The position numbers were made by a program, and so were the translations under genes. From Candidatus Dormiibacterota bacterium (GTDB lineage Bacteria > Chloroflexota > Dormibacteria > Dormibacterales > Dormibacteraceae), in NCBI GenBank assembly GCA_003151665.1, contig PLYD01000072.1:8047-45908 (forward strand): a stretch of DNA of 37,862 bases, given 5' to 3'. Position 1 is the first letter of the stretch. Every line of letters begins with the position of its first letter. Below the pieces are notes generated by a model. The model was not told the origin of the DNA and ran no database searches. It saw only the letters and a list, made by a program, of their open reading frames with translations. Positions 8,470 to 16,154 of this stretch are shown here, piece by piece.

Positions 8470-9103
8470 GGCATGGGTCCGCCGCCGGGCGGACGCGTTG
8501 ATGACCGCCCTGCGGCGGATACCGCTCACGCCGAACCAGATCACGGTGATCGGAGTGGCGCTGACATTCGTCGCCGCCGTCCTCGTTGCGTTCGGCTACC
8601 TGCGGTGGGCAGGGATCGTCCTCATATTCGGTGGCACTTTCGACATCCTCGATGGCGCCCTCGCGCGCTCGACCGGTCGCGCTTATCCCTATGGAGCCTT
8701 CCTGGACTCAACCTTGGATCGCTACGCGGAAGGGGCGATCTACATCGGCCTGGCGGTCTACTTTGCCGGCACTCCCGGTCCCTACCAGCGCTGGCTCCTG
8801 CTGGGGACGGTCGCCGCGCTGACGGGTTCGTTCCTGGTGAGCTATGTACGAGCTCGCGCCCAGAGCCTCGGCTTTGTCTGCGACTCGGGCTTGTTCGCCC
8901 GACCGGAGCGAGTGGTGGTCACTGTGATCGGCCTCATCTTCGGTGGCGTCGTTCTTTACGGGGTCGTGGCCTTGCTCGCAATCCTCACGAACTTCACAGC
9001 GCTACAACGCATCCGAGAGGTGTGGCTGCAAGGCCGCGCCCAGCGGCTCGCCATCGAGCGCGAGGCGGCTGCTCCCAAGAGGGGCAATACAGTTACTCCG
9101 TGA
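8450..9103 (+). CDS. pgsA: phosphatidylinositol phosphate synthase-like CDP-alcohol phosphatidyltransferase
   Basis: 217-residue integral membrane enzyme that joins CDP-diacylglycerol to an alcohol phosphate. With ino1 in the same operon the likely acceptor is inositol-1-phosphate. The CDP-alcohol phosphatidyltransferase signature is complete at about residues 65-92: DILDGALAR, then GAFLDSTLDR, giving all four Asp metal ligands. About six hydrophobic helices can be seen (residues about 32-50, 54-66, 95-112, 118-135, 155-180). The basic tail may lie at the membrane surface. It starts inside the end of pimA, and its TGA overlaps the holB GTG (GTGA). Phosphatidylglycerol-phosphate synthase is the main alternative. 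Confidence 0.88.
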   Translation: MFTTRFEAWVRRRADALMTALRRIPLTPNQITVIGVALTFVAAVLVAFGYLRWAGIVLIFGGTFDILDGALARSTGRAYPYGAFLDSTLDRYAEGAIYIGLAVYFAGTPGPYQRWLLLGTVAALTGSFLVSYVRARAQSLGFVCDSGLFARPERVVVTVIGLIFGGVVLYGVVALLAILTNFTALQRIREVWLQGRAQRLAIEREAAAPKRGNTVTP

Positions 9104-10050
9104 GGGATCCGTTCTCGGAATTGGTGGGCCACGCCCAGGCCCTCGATCAGCTGCGCTCGCAGCTCACCTCTGGTCGCCTGGCGCACGCATACCTTTTCGT
9201 AGGCGAGGCCGGTCTTGGCAAGTCGACCGCCGCGCGGTTGCTGGCGGGCGCGCTCTTGCCGGAGGCGCCGCTGCATCGCCATCCTGACTACTGGGAGGAC
9301 GATCGGATCAAGCCTCTTTCGATCAACGAGATACGGCTGCTGCCGGACAAGGCGCCTGAGTTTCACGAGCTCTCATTGCAGGCCTTCCTCAACCTGAAGC
9401 CCGCGGTCGGAGCTCGTCGGGTTGCGTTGGTCGCCAACGTGGGTCGGCTGCGGGACCAGGACCAGGGTGTCTTGCTGAAAACTCTGGAGGAGCCGCACCC
9501 GCACCGCGTCATCGTCCTGACCAGCCCCAGCCTGAACCCATTCGTGGTCCTTCCGACAGTGGTGTCGCGTTGCCAGAGGGTGTTCTTCCACCCAGTACCC
9601 GCGGCCGAGATCGAGAAGCTGCTGCGAGCGAAAGGACTCGATGCCGAACGCGCCGCCGTCGTGGCGAATCTCGCCCGCGGGCGTCCGGGATGGGCCCTCA
9701 AGGTCGCGGGCGACGACAGCGTGATCCAGCATCACCGCGAGTGGACCCGCCGGCTGGAGGAGGTGTTCGGCGCCCCGGCGGACGTGCCGCTGCAGGTGGC
9801 GGCGGAGCTAGACGGCAGCCAGATGGCGTGGCGCCGGAGCGAGGGCGACCATGAAGATCCGGCGCTGTTCGCGATCGCGAGCTGGCAGATCGAGCTCCGG
9901 CGCAGGATGCTGGGGAGCCGAGGGGCCGAGCAGGGCCGGTGGGCGCGGCTGGTCGAGCTGTCCTACGACACGCTGGGCTACCTGGAGCAGAACGTCAGCC
10001 CGAGACTCGCCATAGAGACCTTCCTTCTCGAATGCCGGAAGGCTTCCTGA
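9100..10050 (+). CDS. holB: DNA polymerase III subunit delta prime
   Basis: About 316 residues, a clamp-loader AAA+ ATPase subunit. GTG at 9100 overlaps the pgsA stop (GTGA). The fold begins DPFSELVGHAQALDQLRSQL, then a full Walker A (GEAGLGKSTAA, residues about 33-43). The sensor region VLLKTLEEPHPHRVIVLTS and the SRC arginine-finger motif (PTVVSRCQRVFF) follow. The four-cysteine zinc module normally between Walker A and the sensor is missing; PEAPLHRHPDYWEDD occupies that place. In many bacteria delta prime has lost Walker A but kept zinc, so this protein is the reverse. A DnaX homologue is less likely because of its short length and Gly/Arg-poor tail. Confidence 0.85.
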   Translation: MRDPFSELVGHAQALDQLRSQLTSGRLAHAYLFVGEAGLGKSTAARLLAGALLPEAPLHRHPDYWEDDRIKPLSINEIRLLPDKAPEFHELSLQAFLNLKPAVGARRVALVANVGRLRDQDQGVLLKTLEEPHPHRVIVLTSPSLNPFVVLPTVVSRCQRVFFHPVPAAEIEKLLRAKGLDAERAAVVANLARGRPGWALKVAGDDSVIQHHREWTRRLEEVFGAPADVPLQVAAELDGSQMAWRRSEGDHEDPALFAIASWQIELRRRMLGSRGAEQGRWARLVELSYDTLGYLEQNVSPRLAIETFLLECRKAS

Positions 10051-11087
10051 AGAAAGCCCTTCGGGGCTTCGAACCCTACGTTCCCGGCGAGCAGCCTCCC
10101 GATGAAGAGAGCTGGGTCAAGCTCAACACCAACGAGTCGCCTCTGCCTCCATCGCCGAAGGTCATCGCGGCGATCAAGGATGCGGCCGGTGATTCGCTGC
10201 GACTCTATCCAAGCCCCACCGCGGCGCCGGCACGCGCGGCCATCGCAGCCCACTTCGGGCTGCAGCCTTCAATGGTGGCGCTCGGCAACGGCGGCGACGA
10301 CCTCATCGAGATGTGCTTCCGCGCGTTTGCGGGCAAGGGGGACCACGTCGCCTATCCGACCCCGACTTATCCGCTGTTCGAACCCCTATGCACGATCCAC
10401 GAGGCGGTGGCGGCTCCTCATCCTTGTGCCGCAGGCTGGAGCTGGCCGAAGGAGCTGGCCGAGGATCACGCGCGCCTCAAGTTCATCGTCAACCCAAACT
10501 CGCCGACGGGCACGTGGTCGCCGGAGTCCGCGGTCGAGGCGATTGTCGCGACCGCGCGGGGCGTCGTCGTGCTGGACGAGGCATACGTCGACTTCGCGCC
10601 CGAGTCGTGCATCGGCCTGCTGGAGAAGCATCGAAACCTGCTCATCCTGCGGACCTTCTCGAAGTCATATGCGCTGGCCGGGATGCGAATCGGGTTTGCG
10701 CTCGGCGACCCGGATCTCATCGCAGCACTGGACACTGTCAAAGACTCTTACAACGTCGACCGGCTGGCCATCGTGGCGGCAGTCGCCGCGATCCAGGACG
10801 GCAGCCACCATCGGGCCATCGTCGACCACGTCGTCGGCGAGCGCGCCTGGCTGGCCGATCATCTAACCGCCTTGGGTTTCGAGGTGGCGCCTTCAGCAGC
10901 CAACTTCTTGTTTGTCCAGCCGCCACCCGGTGCGGTCGCCGCCGCAGTCGCCGACGCCCTTCGCGAGCGACAAATCCTGATCCGGCATTACGATCGTGAA
11001 CCGATTGCCGGCTGGTTTCGAATCACCATCGGTACCCTCAACCAACATGAGCAGCTGCTCGGAGCCTTGAAGGAAATACTCGGGTGA
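10032..11087 (+). CDS. hisC: histidinol-phosphate aminotransferase (class I/II PLP)
   Basis: 351 residues from ATG 10032, which lies inside the end of holB. PLP enzyme that converts imidazole-acetol phosphate and glutamate to histidinol phosphate. Visible are the N-terminal KLNTNESPLPPSP, the NPNSPTG loop near residue 154, the Asp182/Tyr185 pair (VLDEAYVDF), the PLP-binding Lys210 in RTFSKSYALAGMRIG, and ANFLFV near the end. It is not beside other his genes, so a related role on an aromatic or phosphorylated amino acid is possible. Its TGA overlaps a GTG that opens a small membrane ORF (11084-11242). Confidence 0.9.
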   Translation: MPEGFLKKALRGFEPYVPGEQPPDEESWVKLNTNESPLPPSPKVIAAIKDAAGDSLRLYPSPTAAPARAAIAAHFGLQPSMVALGNGGDDLIEMCFRAFAGKGDHVAYPTPTYPLFEPLCTIHEAVAAPHPCAAGWSWPKELAEDHARLKFIVNPNSPTGTWSPESAVEAIVATARGVVVLDEAYVDFAPESCIGLLEKHRNLLILRTFSKSYALAGMRIGFALGDPDLIAALDTVKDSYNVDRLAIVAAVAAIQDGSHHRAIVDHVVGERAWLADHLTALGFEVAPSAANFLFVQPPPGAVAAAVADALRERQILIRHYDREPIAGWFRITIGTLNQHEQLLGALKEILG

Positions 11088-11242
11088 GCTATTTCGTCCT
11101 CGTCTTGCTGGTGGGTGGCGCGATTGGCGTTGTTGGCGGCGCGTGGCCGTTGCTGTCGGGACACAACTTTACTTCCGGGCAATGGGCGCCACGATCGCTA
11201 CGTCCGGTCTCCTCATCCTTGTTTCGCTGGAACGCGCCTTGA
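11084..11242 (+). CDS. possible small membrane peptide between hisC and HD gene
   Basis: 52-codon reading frame whose GTG overlaps the hisC stop (GTGA) and whose TGA overlaps a TTG that fits the HD gene start (TTGA). It begins VSYFVLVLLVGGAIGVVGGA, a good single transmembrane segment, then has a short basic tail (APRSLRPVSSSLFRWNAP). The perfect 4-base overlaps at both ends are the same coupling used by genes on either side. I do not recognise a family. It could also be an untranslated spacer read by chance. Confidence 0.42.
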   Translation: MSYFVLVLLVGGAIGVVGGAWPLLSGHNFTSGQWAPRSLRPVSSSLFRWNAP

Positions 11243-11805
11243 CCACCCCGACTCGAGACGAGGCCTGGGAGCTGATGACGTCGATGACGCCTTCTCTGCA
11301 GCTTCGGCGCCACATGCGCAGCGTCGAGATGGCGATGCGCGCCTACGCCCGGCGGTTTGGCGAGGATGAGGAGCGGTGGGCTGTGCTGGGCGTAATCCAC
11401 GACTGGGACTACGAGTCAGGCCCGACGCTCGACCTTCACCCGATGAGGGGGATCGCGATGCTGCGGGAGAAGGGCTGGCCGGACGACATCCTCGACGACA
11501 TCGCGTCGCACGCCCTCTATCTGGAGGTTCCGCGCGACACCCCGATCCGTAAGACGCTGCATGCGGTGGACGAGATGTCCGGGTTCATCATCGCGTGTGC
11601 CCTGGTCAAGCCCGACAAGTCGCTGAGCGCGGTCGAGCCGAGCGGCGTGCGCAAGAAGATGAAGGACAAGGCCTTCGCCCGCGCCGTCAATCGTGAGGAG
11701 CTTCTTCACGGCGCCGAGCTCCTCGGTATACCCTTCGACGAGCACGTGGAGATCGTCCGCGATGCCCTGAAGCCCGTAGCCGAGGAGCTGGGACTGAATC
11801 CATGA
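11239..11805 (+). CDS. HD-domain hydrolase
   Basis: About 188 residues from TTG 11239; longer starts (for example 11143) would run into a poorly fitting hydrophobic region read in another frame by the small ORF. The HD metal site is clear: RRHMRSVEMAMRAYARRFG, then GVIHDWDYE, SHALYLE and AVDEMSGFI, giving His, His-Asp, His and Asp ligands. The pattern fits the small predicted HD hydrolases (COG2316-like), with a C-terminal KKMKDKAFARAVNREEL segment typical of that group. Substrate is unknown, probably a nucleotide or phosphoester. The stop overlaps the next gene by ATGA. Confidence 0.83.
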   Translation: MTTPTRDEAWELMTSMTPSLQLRRHMRSVEMAMRAYARRFGEDEERWAVLGVIHDWDYESGPTLDLHPMRGIAMLREKGWPDDILDDIASHALYLEVPRDTPIRKTLHAVDEMSGFIIACALVKPDKSLSAVEPSGVRKKMKDKAFARAVNREELLHGAELLGIPFDEHVEIVRDALKPVAEELGLNP

Positions 11806-12785
11806 GCACTGGTGGCAAGCCTCGCGTCCTCCTGATGCACCCGTTCCTGGACCCCGGCCCGGCCATCCTCGCCGAGGCGGCGGAGGTCATTCCTTACCCC
11901 GCCGGCCGCCCCCTTGACGAGGCCAGCATCCGGCAGGCTGCGGAGGGCTGCGTCGGGATCGTGAGCCAGCTCATGGACCCGATTCGTGAAACGGTCCTGT
12001 CGACACTGGGGCTGAAGATCGTCAGCAACGTCGCTGTCGGTTTCGACAACATCGACGTCGCGGCTGCGACGGCTCACAAGGTGATGGTGACGAACACGCC
12101 AGGTGTCCTCGACGACGCAACATCCGACTTCGCCTTCACCCTGCTGATGGCCGCGTCGCGCAGGATCGTCGAGGCTGATAGCTTCACCCGCCAGGGACGG
12201 TTCAATGGTTGGGCAATCGACATGATGCTCGGCGCTGACGTGTTCGGGGCGACTCTGGGCCTGGTCGGCATCGGCCGCATCGGCCGTGGCATGGCTCACC
12301 GCGCCAAGGGTTTCAACATGCGGGTGCTGTACTACGACCCGCATCCGCTGCCACCTGACGCCGAACAGCAACTCGGCGCCACGCGGGTCGACCTGGGCCG
12401 GCTGCTGGCGGAATCCGACTTCGTGTCGGTGCACGTGCCGCTGACCCAAGAAACGCACCACATGCTGAGCACCGCACAGTTCGAGCAGATGAAGAGATCG
12501 GCGATCCTCATCAACACGTCGCGCGGGCCAGTGGTCGACGAGGCCGCGCTGGTTCAGGCGTTGACCGCCAAGAAGATCGCGGGAGCCGGACTGGACGTCT
12601 ACGAGCGCGAGCCGGCGGTGCACCCCGGCCTGATCCCGATGCCGAATGTGGTGCTCGCCCCGCACATCGCGAGCGCAACAGTCCGCACCCGGTCGGAGAT
12701 GTCGGCGATGGCGGCACGAAACATGGCCACGGCGGCTCGCGGCGGCAGGCCGCCGAACCTGGTCAACCCAGAGGTAAAGAAGTAG
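11802..12785 (+). CDS. D-isomer-specific 2-hydroxyacid dehydrogenase
   Basis: 327 residues, NAD(P)-dependent, with glyoxylate/hydroxypyruvate reductase or short SerA-like activity inferred. The Rossmann motif is LGLVGIGRIGRG near residue 151. Catalytic residues are visible: Arg in INTSRGPVVDE, Glu in LDVYEREP and His in APHIASAT. The SNVAVGFDNIDV substrate-domain segment is typical. Length matches stand-alone glyoxylate reductases and is too short for the ACT-domain phosphoglycerate dehydrogenases. It overlaps the HD gene by 4 bases. The TAG stop at 12783-12785 overlaps the likely beginning of the HAD gene. Confidence 0.92.
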   Translation: MSTGGKPRVLLMHPFLDPGPAILAEAAEVIPYPAGRPLDEASIRQAAEGCVGIVSQLMDPIRETVLSTLGLKIVSNVAVGFDNIDVAAATAHKVMVTNTPGVLDDATSDFAFTLLMAASRRIVEADSFTRQGRFNGWAIDMMLGADVFGATLGLVGIGRIGRGMAHRAKGFNMRVLYYDPHPLPPDAEQQLGATRVDLGRLLAESDFVSVHVPLTQETHHMLSTAQFEQMKRSAILINTSRGPVVDEAALVQALTAKKIAGAGLDVYEREPAVHPGLIPMPNVVLAPHIASATVRTRSEMSAMAARNMATAARGGRPPNLVNPEVKK

Positions 12786-13585
12786 CGCCCGCGGGTCGGT
12801 ACCGGCTTCTCGCCCTCGACCTCGACGGCACGATCCTGAGCCCAACGCTGGAGCTGGATCCGCGTGACGTCGAGGCCGTGGGCCGCATGGTGCGGGCGGG
12901 AGTCACCGTCGTGGCCTGCACCGGCAGGCCTTTTCCTGGCGCCCTGCCTTGGGTCAAACGCCTTGGACTGGAGACGCCGATCGTTTGCTATCAGGGGGCG
13001 CAGGTCAGGGCGCTGAATGGCGAGATGCTCCTCGACCACGGCATCGAGCACGACCTCGCGATGGAGGTGATCCGTTTTGCGCGCGAACGCAACCTGCATA
13101 TCCAGGCCTATGACGACGACAAGCTGCTGGTCGAACGGGATCGGCCTGAGGCCCACGAGTATGCCGAGCACGCGGGCATGTCGATCAACGTGGTCGGGGA
13201 TCTCGACAATGCGATGGGACCGACCACGCCCAAGCTCGTCATCGTCGCTGCCCGTGAGGTGCTCGAGTCGCTCTTGCCCGAGGTACGCCGGCGCTGGGCG
13301 GGCAAGCTGAACGCGGCCACGTCGATGCCCAGGTACCTCGAGTTCACCACCATCGAAAGCGACAAGGCCAAAGCACTCGCCTTCGTTTGCCGGCAGCTCG
13401 GGATACCGCAGGAGGAGACGGTCGCGGTCGGGGATGGCCGCAACGACGTGTCGATGATCTCTTGGGCGGGGCTTGGTGTCGCGGTGGAGGGATCGGAGCC
13501 AGAAGTCGTCGCCGCGGCTGATCGATCGATTCCCGGACCCGGTCATGGTGGAATCCAGCAGCTCGCCGACCTGTTGATCAAGTAA
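12782..13585 (+). CDS. Cof-type HAD phosphatase with no canonical start codon
   Basis: About 267 residues, HAD superfamily with a type IIB (Cof-like) cap. Motif I is LLALDLDGTIL, motif II is VVACTGRPF, and motif IV is VGDGRNDVSMI, with Lys in IESDKAKAL. The first ATG, GTG or TTG in frame is 12878, which would remove motif I and kill the enzyme. Between the upstream gene and motif I the frame has only GTA at 12782, placed 7 bases after GAGG (12771-12774) and overlapping the preceding TAG as GTAG. I take GTA as the probable start. Frameshifting from the dehydrogenase or a sequence error are alternatives. The substrate is unknown. The stop overlaps the next ATG (TAATG). Confidence 0.85.
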   Translation, partial: VAPAGRYRLLALDLDGTILSPTLELDPRDVEAVGRMVRAGVTVVACTGRPFPGALPWVKRLGLETPIVCYQGAQVRALNGEMLLDHGIEHDLAMEVIRFARERNLHIQAYDDDKLLVERDRPEAHEYAEHAGMSINVVGDLDNAMGPTTPKLVIVAAREVLESLLPEVRRRWAGKLNAATSMPRYLEFTTIESDKAKALAFVCRQLGIPQEETVAVGDGRNDVSMISWAGLGVAVEGSEPEVVAAADRSIPGPGHGGIQQLADLLIK

Positions 13586-14394
13586 TGGGGACTTTGCTAT
13601 TGGTGCATGCGCACCCTGACGATGAGGCGATCTCGACTGGCGGCGCGATGCTGAAGGCGAGGGCAGACGGCCACCGGGTGGTGCTGGTCACCGCCACTCG
13701 CGGCGAGGTGGGCGAGATCTACAACATGGACGAGGCCGCGACGAGGCCGCGCCTGGGCGAGGTGCGCGCTGCGGAGCTGGAGAATGCCGCGCGGATCCTC
13801 GGCGTCAACCGCGGGGAGTTCCTCGACTATCGAGACTCGGGCATGGTCGGCACCGCTGACAACGAGAATCCCAAATCATTTCACCAGGCGCCGCTGGACC
13901 AAGCGGCCGCCAAGCTCGCGGCCATCTTGCGCGAGGAGCGGCCGGACGTCGTCGTGACCTATGACGCGGATGGAACCTACGGGCACCCCGATCACATCAA
14001 GGCGCATCTGGTCACCAACGCCGCGCTCGACTTGCTCGAGAAAGAGGGGTGGCGTCCCAGCAAGCTCTACTACACCGGTATCCCGCGCACGCTGATGCAG
14101 CAGTTCATGGCGGCGCTCCCGGACGACGCGCAGGAGCGCGAGAGCACCATCACCATTCCGGGGACACCGGACGAGCTGCTCACGACCCAGCTCGACGTCA
14201 GCGACTACGTCGATCGCAAGCGCGAAGCCTTCGCCGCGCACGTGTCGCAGAACGATCCCAACTCGTGGTTCAGCACCATGGCGGACCAGATCTACCGGAT
14301 GGCCTTCGGCACCGAGTACTACCGGCTCGCGCGTGGCAAGCCGGGCTCCAAGCTGCCGGAGAATGACCTCTTTGTGGGTGTCGCCGACAAGTAA
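13585..14394 (+). CDS. PIG-L/MshB-like N-acetylglucosamine deacetylase
   Basis: 269 residues, zinc-dependent LmbE/PIG-L family, which removes acetyl from N-acetylglucosaminyl groups or cleaves related amides. The catalytic AHPDDE motif is at residues 9-14, and the second metal-binding block is DGTYGHPDHIKAH. The GEVGEIYNM and RDSGMVGT segments resemble actinobacterial MshB/Mca. With inositol-phosphate synthase in the same run of genes, a GlcNAc-inositol or glycolipid substrate is attractive. No MshA, MshC or MshD gene is in this window, so mycothiol cannot be claimed. It is the last gene of the tight 4086-14394 block. Confidence 0.87.
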   Translation: MGTLLLVHAHPDDEAISTGGAMLKARADGHRVVLVTATRGEVGEIYNMDEAATRPRLGEVRAAELENAARILGVNRGEFLDYRDSGMVGTADNENPKSFHQAPLDQAAAKLAAILREERPDVVVTYDADGTYGHPDHIKAHLVTNAALDLLEKEGWRPSKLYYTGIPRTLMQQFMAALPDDAQERESTITIPGTPDELLTTQLDVSDYVDRKREAFAAHVSQNDPNSWFSTMADQIYRMAFGTEYYRLARGKPGSKLPENDLFVGVADK

Positions 14395-14414
14395 GCCGGT
14401 CCAACCCCTCCGCG

Positions 14415-14420
14415 TAAACT
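14415..14420 (+). promoter_or_regulatory. candidate -10 box (TAAACT) for ispH
   Basis: TAAACT ends 8 bases before the ispH ATG, so the transcript would start at or next to the start codon. No Shine-Dalgarno is present in the gap. Confidence 0.42.
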
Positions 14421-14428
14421 CGGCTTAG

Positions 14429-15298
14429 ATGGAAGTTCTGAAAATCACCCCCCGGGGCTACTGCCACGGCGTGGTCGATGCCTTTCGGATCGCCAAGCGC
14501 GTGCGGGAGGAGACCACAGGGCCCGTGCACATGCTCGGGATGCTGGTACACAACACCCACGCCACCGACGACCTGCAGCGGCAGGGAGTCGAGCTGGTTG
14601 ACCAGAACGACCGGCTGGCCGGCCTCAGCCAGATCAAAGGCGGCACCGTGATCTTCACTGCCCACGGCGTCTCGCCCCAGGTCAAGCAGCGGGCCGTGGA
14701 GCTCGGATTAACCCCGATCGACGCCACTTGCTCGGACGTCGTTCGCACCCACGAGCTGGTGGCTGATCTCGCCCGAAAGGGCTACGAGGTCGTCTACATC
14801 GGCCGGAAGGGACACCCCGAGCCGGAAGGGGTGATGGGTGAGGCTCCTGGCAAGGTGCATCTCGTCCAGGACCCCCAAGACATCGACGCGCTCGAGCTGA
14901 AAGGCGACCGGATCGCGGTCACCTGCCAGACCACGCTTTCCGTCTGGGACACGGAGGACCTCATTGGCCGCGTCCAGGCCCGCTACCCGAACGCTGAGGT
15001 CCACAACGAGATTTGCCGCGCGACGCAGGAGCGGCAGGAAGCCGCAGTTGAGGCGGCGCCACACGTCGACCTAGTGATCGTGGTCGGCAGTCCAAGGTCA
15101 TCCAACTCACTGAGGCTGGTCGAGGTCGTCAAGAAGCTGGGCCACAAACCCGCCTATCTCGTCGACAGCCTCGAGGACCTGGACCTCAGCTGGTTCAAGG
15201 GCGTCAAGAAGGTTGGAGTGACAAGTGGCGCTTCCACCCCGAGCCAGCTGACCCGCCGCGTCATCGAGTACCTGGAGGCTCTGGAAGTCCCAGCCTGA
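14429..15298 (+). CDS. ispH: 4-hydroxy-3-methylbut-2-enyl diphosphate reductase
   Basis: Last step of the MEP isoprenoid pathway: reduces HMBPP to IPP and DMAPP using a 4Fe-4S cluster. 289 residues, normal length. The three cluster cysteines are visible: Cys12 (RGYCHGV), Cys101 (IDATCSDV) and Cys196 (NEICRATQ). Substrate-binding His41, His79 and His129 are present, as is the catalytic Glu131 (GHPEPEG). The late SPRSSNSLRLVEV and TSGASTPSQL blocks are also present. It has its own likely promoter and no SD, so it may be leaderless. It converges on the MaoC-like gene, with 16 bases between the stops. Confidence 0.97.
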   Translation: MEVLKITPRGYCHGVVDAFRIAKRVREETTGPVHMLGMLVHNTHATDDLQRQGVELVDQNDRLAGLSQIKGGTVIFTAHGVSPQVKQRAVELGLTPIDATCSDVVRTHELVADLARKGYEVVYIGRKGHPEPEGVMGEAPGKVHLVQDPQDIDALELKGDRIAVTCQTTLSVWDTEDLIGRVQARYPNAEVHNEICRATQERQEAAVEAAPHVDLVIVVGSPRSSNSLRLVEVVKKLGHKPAYLVDSLEDLDLSWFKGVKKVGVTSGASTPSQLTRRVIEYLEALEVPA

Positions 15299-15314
15299 GC
15301 GACTTCCGGGAGGT

Positions 15315-16145
15315 CTAGGGCCGCCTGAGACGCCGAATGGCGCGCGTTAGCGGGTTGGTAGTACTCGCACCTGCGGGCGCCAGGGCCGGGGATGCTGTGG
15401 TCGGCGGTACCGCGGCCCCAGGGGGTGGCGCCTCTGCCGAAGCGCTGCTGGTCGCCCCGCCGCCGTTTCGCGCTTGTGCCGAGCCTGGTGACCGGCGACG
15501 CCGGCGGCGCCTCGGCGCTCCAGGAGGGCGCTCAGCCGCGGAAGCTGGTGGAGATACGACTGGTGCTTCGACCGCCACCGCTGCTTTGGGCTCCGCGGGG
15601 CTTTTCGCACCTTCGCCGGCAGTTGGGCGACGGCGCCTCCTGCTGCGTCGGGGAGCCGGGCTGGGGGCCGTCGCACCCGGCAGGACTGGCTCCTCGGCGC
15701 GGATCGGGGCGCTGACGGCTGCCTTCCTCAAAACGCTGGCTCCGACCTCCCCTTCCGCGCAGAGGGCTCCGGCGGCCGTGTGCACGTCGACGCGCCAGAC
15801 CACGATCGCCGTCGGATCGTCGGCAACGGGGGCGCGCTTCTGGGTCAGTGTCCAGCGGGCGTAGATCGTGTCCCCGGCGCGGACGGGCCGCGGGAACTTC
15901 CAGTTGAGCCACTCCCACTGGACGACCGCGGGCACCGGCATGTCCATCGAGCCCAGGCCGACAGCCATGGCGACGAGCAGCGCGGGAGGCACAATTCGGC
16001 CATTTCGGTGAGTGGCGTCGATTGTCAGCGGTGAGAAATCGCCGGCTACGGCGGCGAACAGCGCGATCTCAGATTCCGAGATGGTGCGCCGCCGGGTCGT
16101 CCACTCGCCGCCGAGGGGGAGGTCGTCGAAAGAGATCGGCTCCAG
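15315..16145 (-). CDS. MaoC-like hotdog protein with Arg/Pro-rich tail; non-ATG start
   Basis: Residues about 1-145 look like a MaoC/FAS1-type dehydratase hotdog: ISFDDLPLGGEWTTRRRTI, SEIALFAAVAGDFSPLTID, IVPPALLVAMAVGL, then FPRPVRAGDTIYARW. The catalytic signature D-x-N-P-x-H is degenerate (GDFSPLTI: Asn to Ser, His to Thr), so hydratase activity is doubtful. The last ~120 residues are low complexity, with two Arg blocks (APRRSRRRRRPT, APRRRRRRRSPG) among Pro/Ala, probably disordered and nucleic-acid or membrane binding. The conserved N-terminus extends upstream of the first GTG (15992) with no ATG, GTG or TTG. I place the start at CTG 16145, 9 bases after a TATACT box. It could be half of a two-subunit hydratase. 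Confidence 0.7.
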   Translation of the reverse strand: MEPISFDDLPLGGEWTTRRRTISESEIALFAAVAGDFSPLTIDATHRNGRIVPPALLVAMAVGLGSMDMPVPAVVQWEWLNWKFPRPVRAGDTIYARWTLTQKRAPVADDPTAIVVWRVDVHTAAGALCAEGEVGASVLRKAAVSAPIRAEEPVLPGATAPSPAPRRSRRRRRPTAGEGAKSPAEPKAAVAVEAPVVSPPASAAERPPGAPRRRRRRRSPGSAQARNGGGATSSASAEAPPPGAAVPPTTASPALAPAGASTTNPLTRAIRRLRRP

Positions 16146-16154
16146 GTCGGGCCG

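Noticed and set aside
8473..9099. Long in-frame extension of holB back to 8473
   Set aside because: It is antisense-free but out of frame with the complete pgsA signature; conserved delta prime sequence begins at GTG 9100.
12771..12790. Programmed -1 frameshift making a dehydrogenase-HAD fusion
   Set aside because: No good slippery heptamer or strong downstream stem is apparent; a coupled non-canonical start is simpler, so the fusion is kept only as an alternative.
12599..13546. Long open frame on the minus strand opposite the HAD gene
   Set aside because: Codon-bias shadow of a high-GC gene; the plus strand carries clear HAD motifs.
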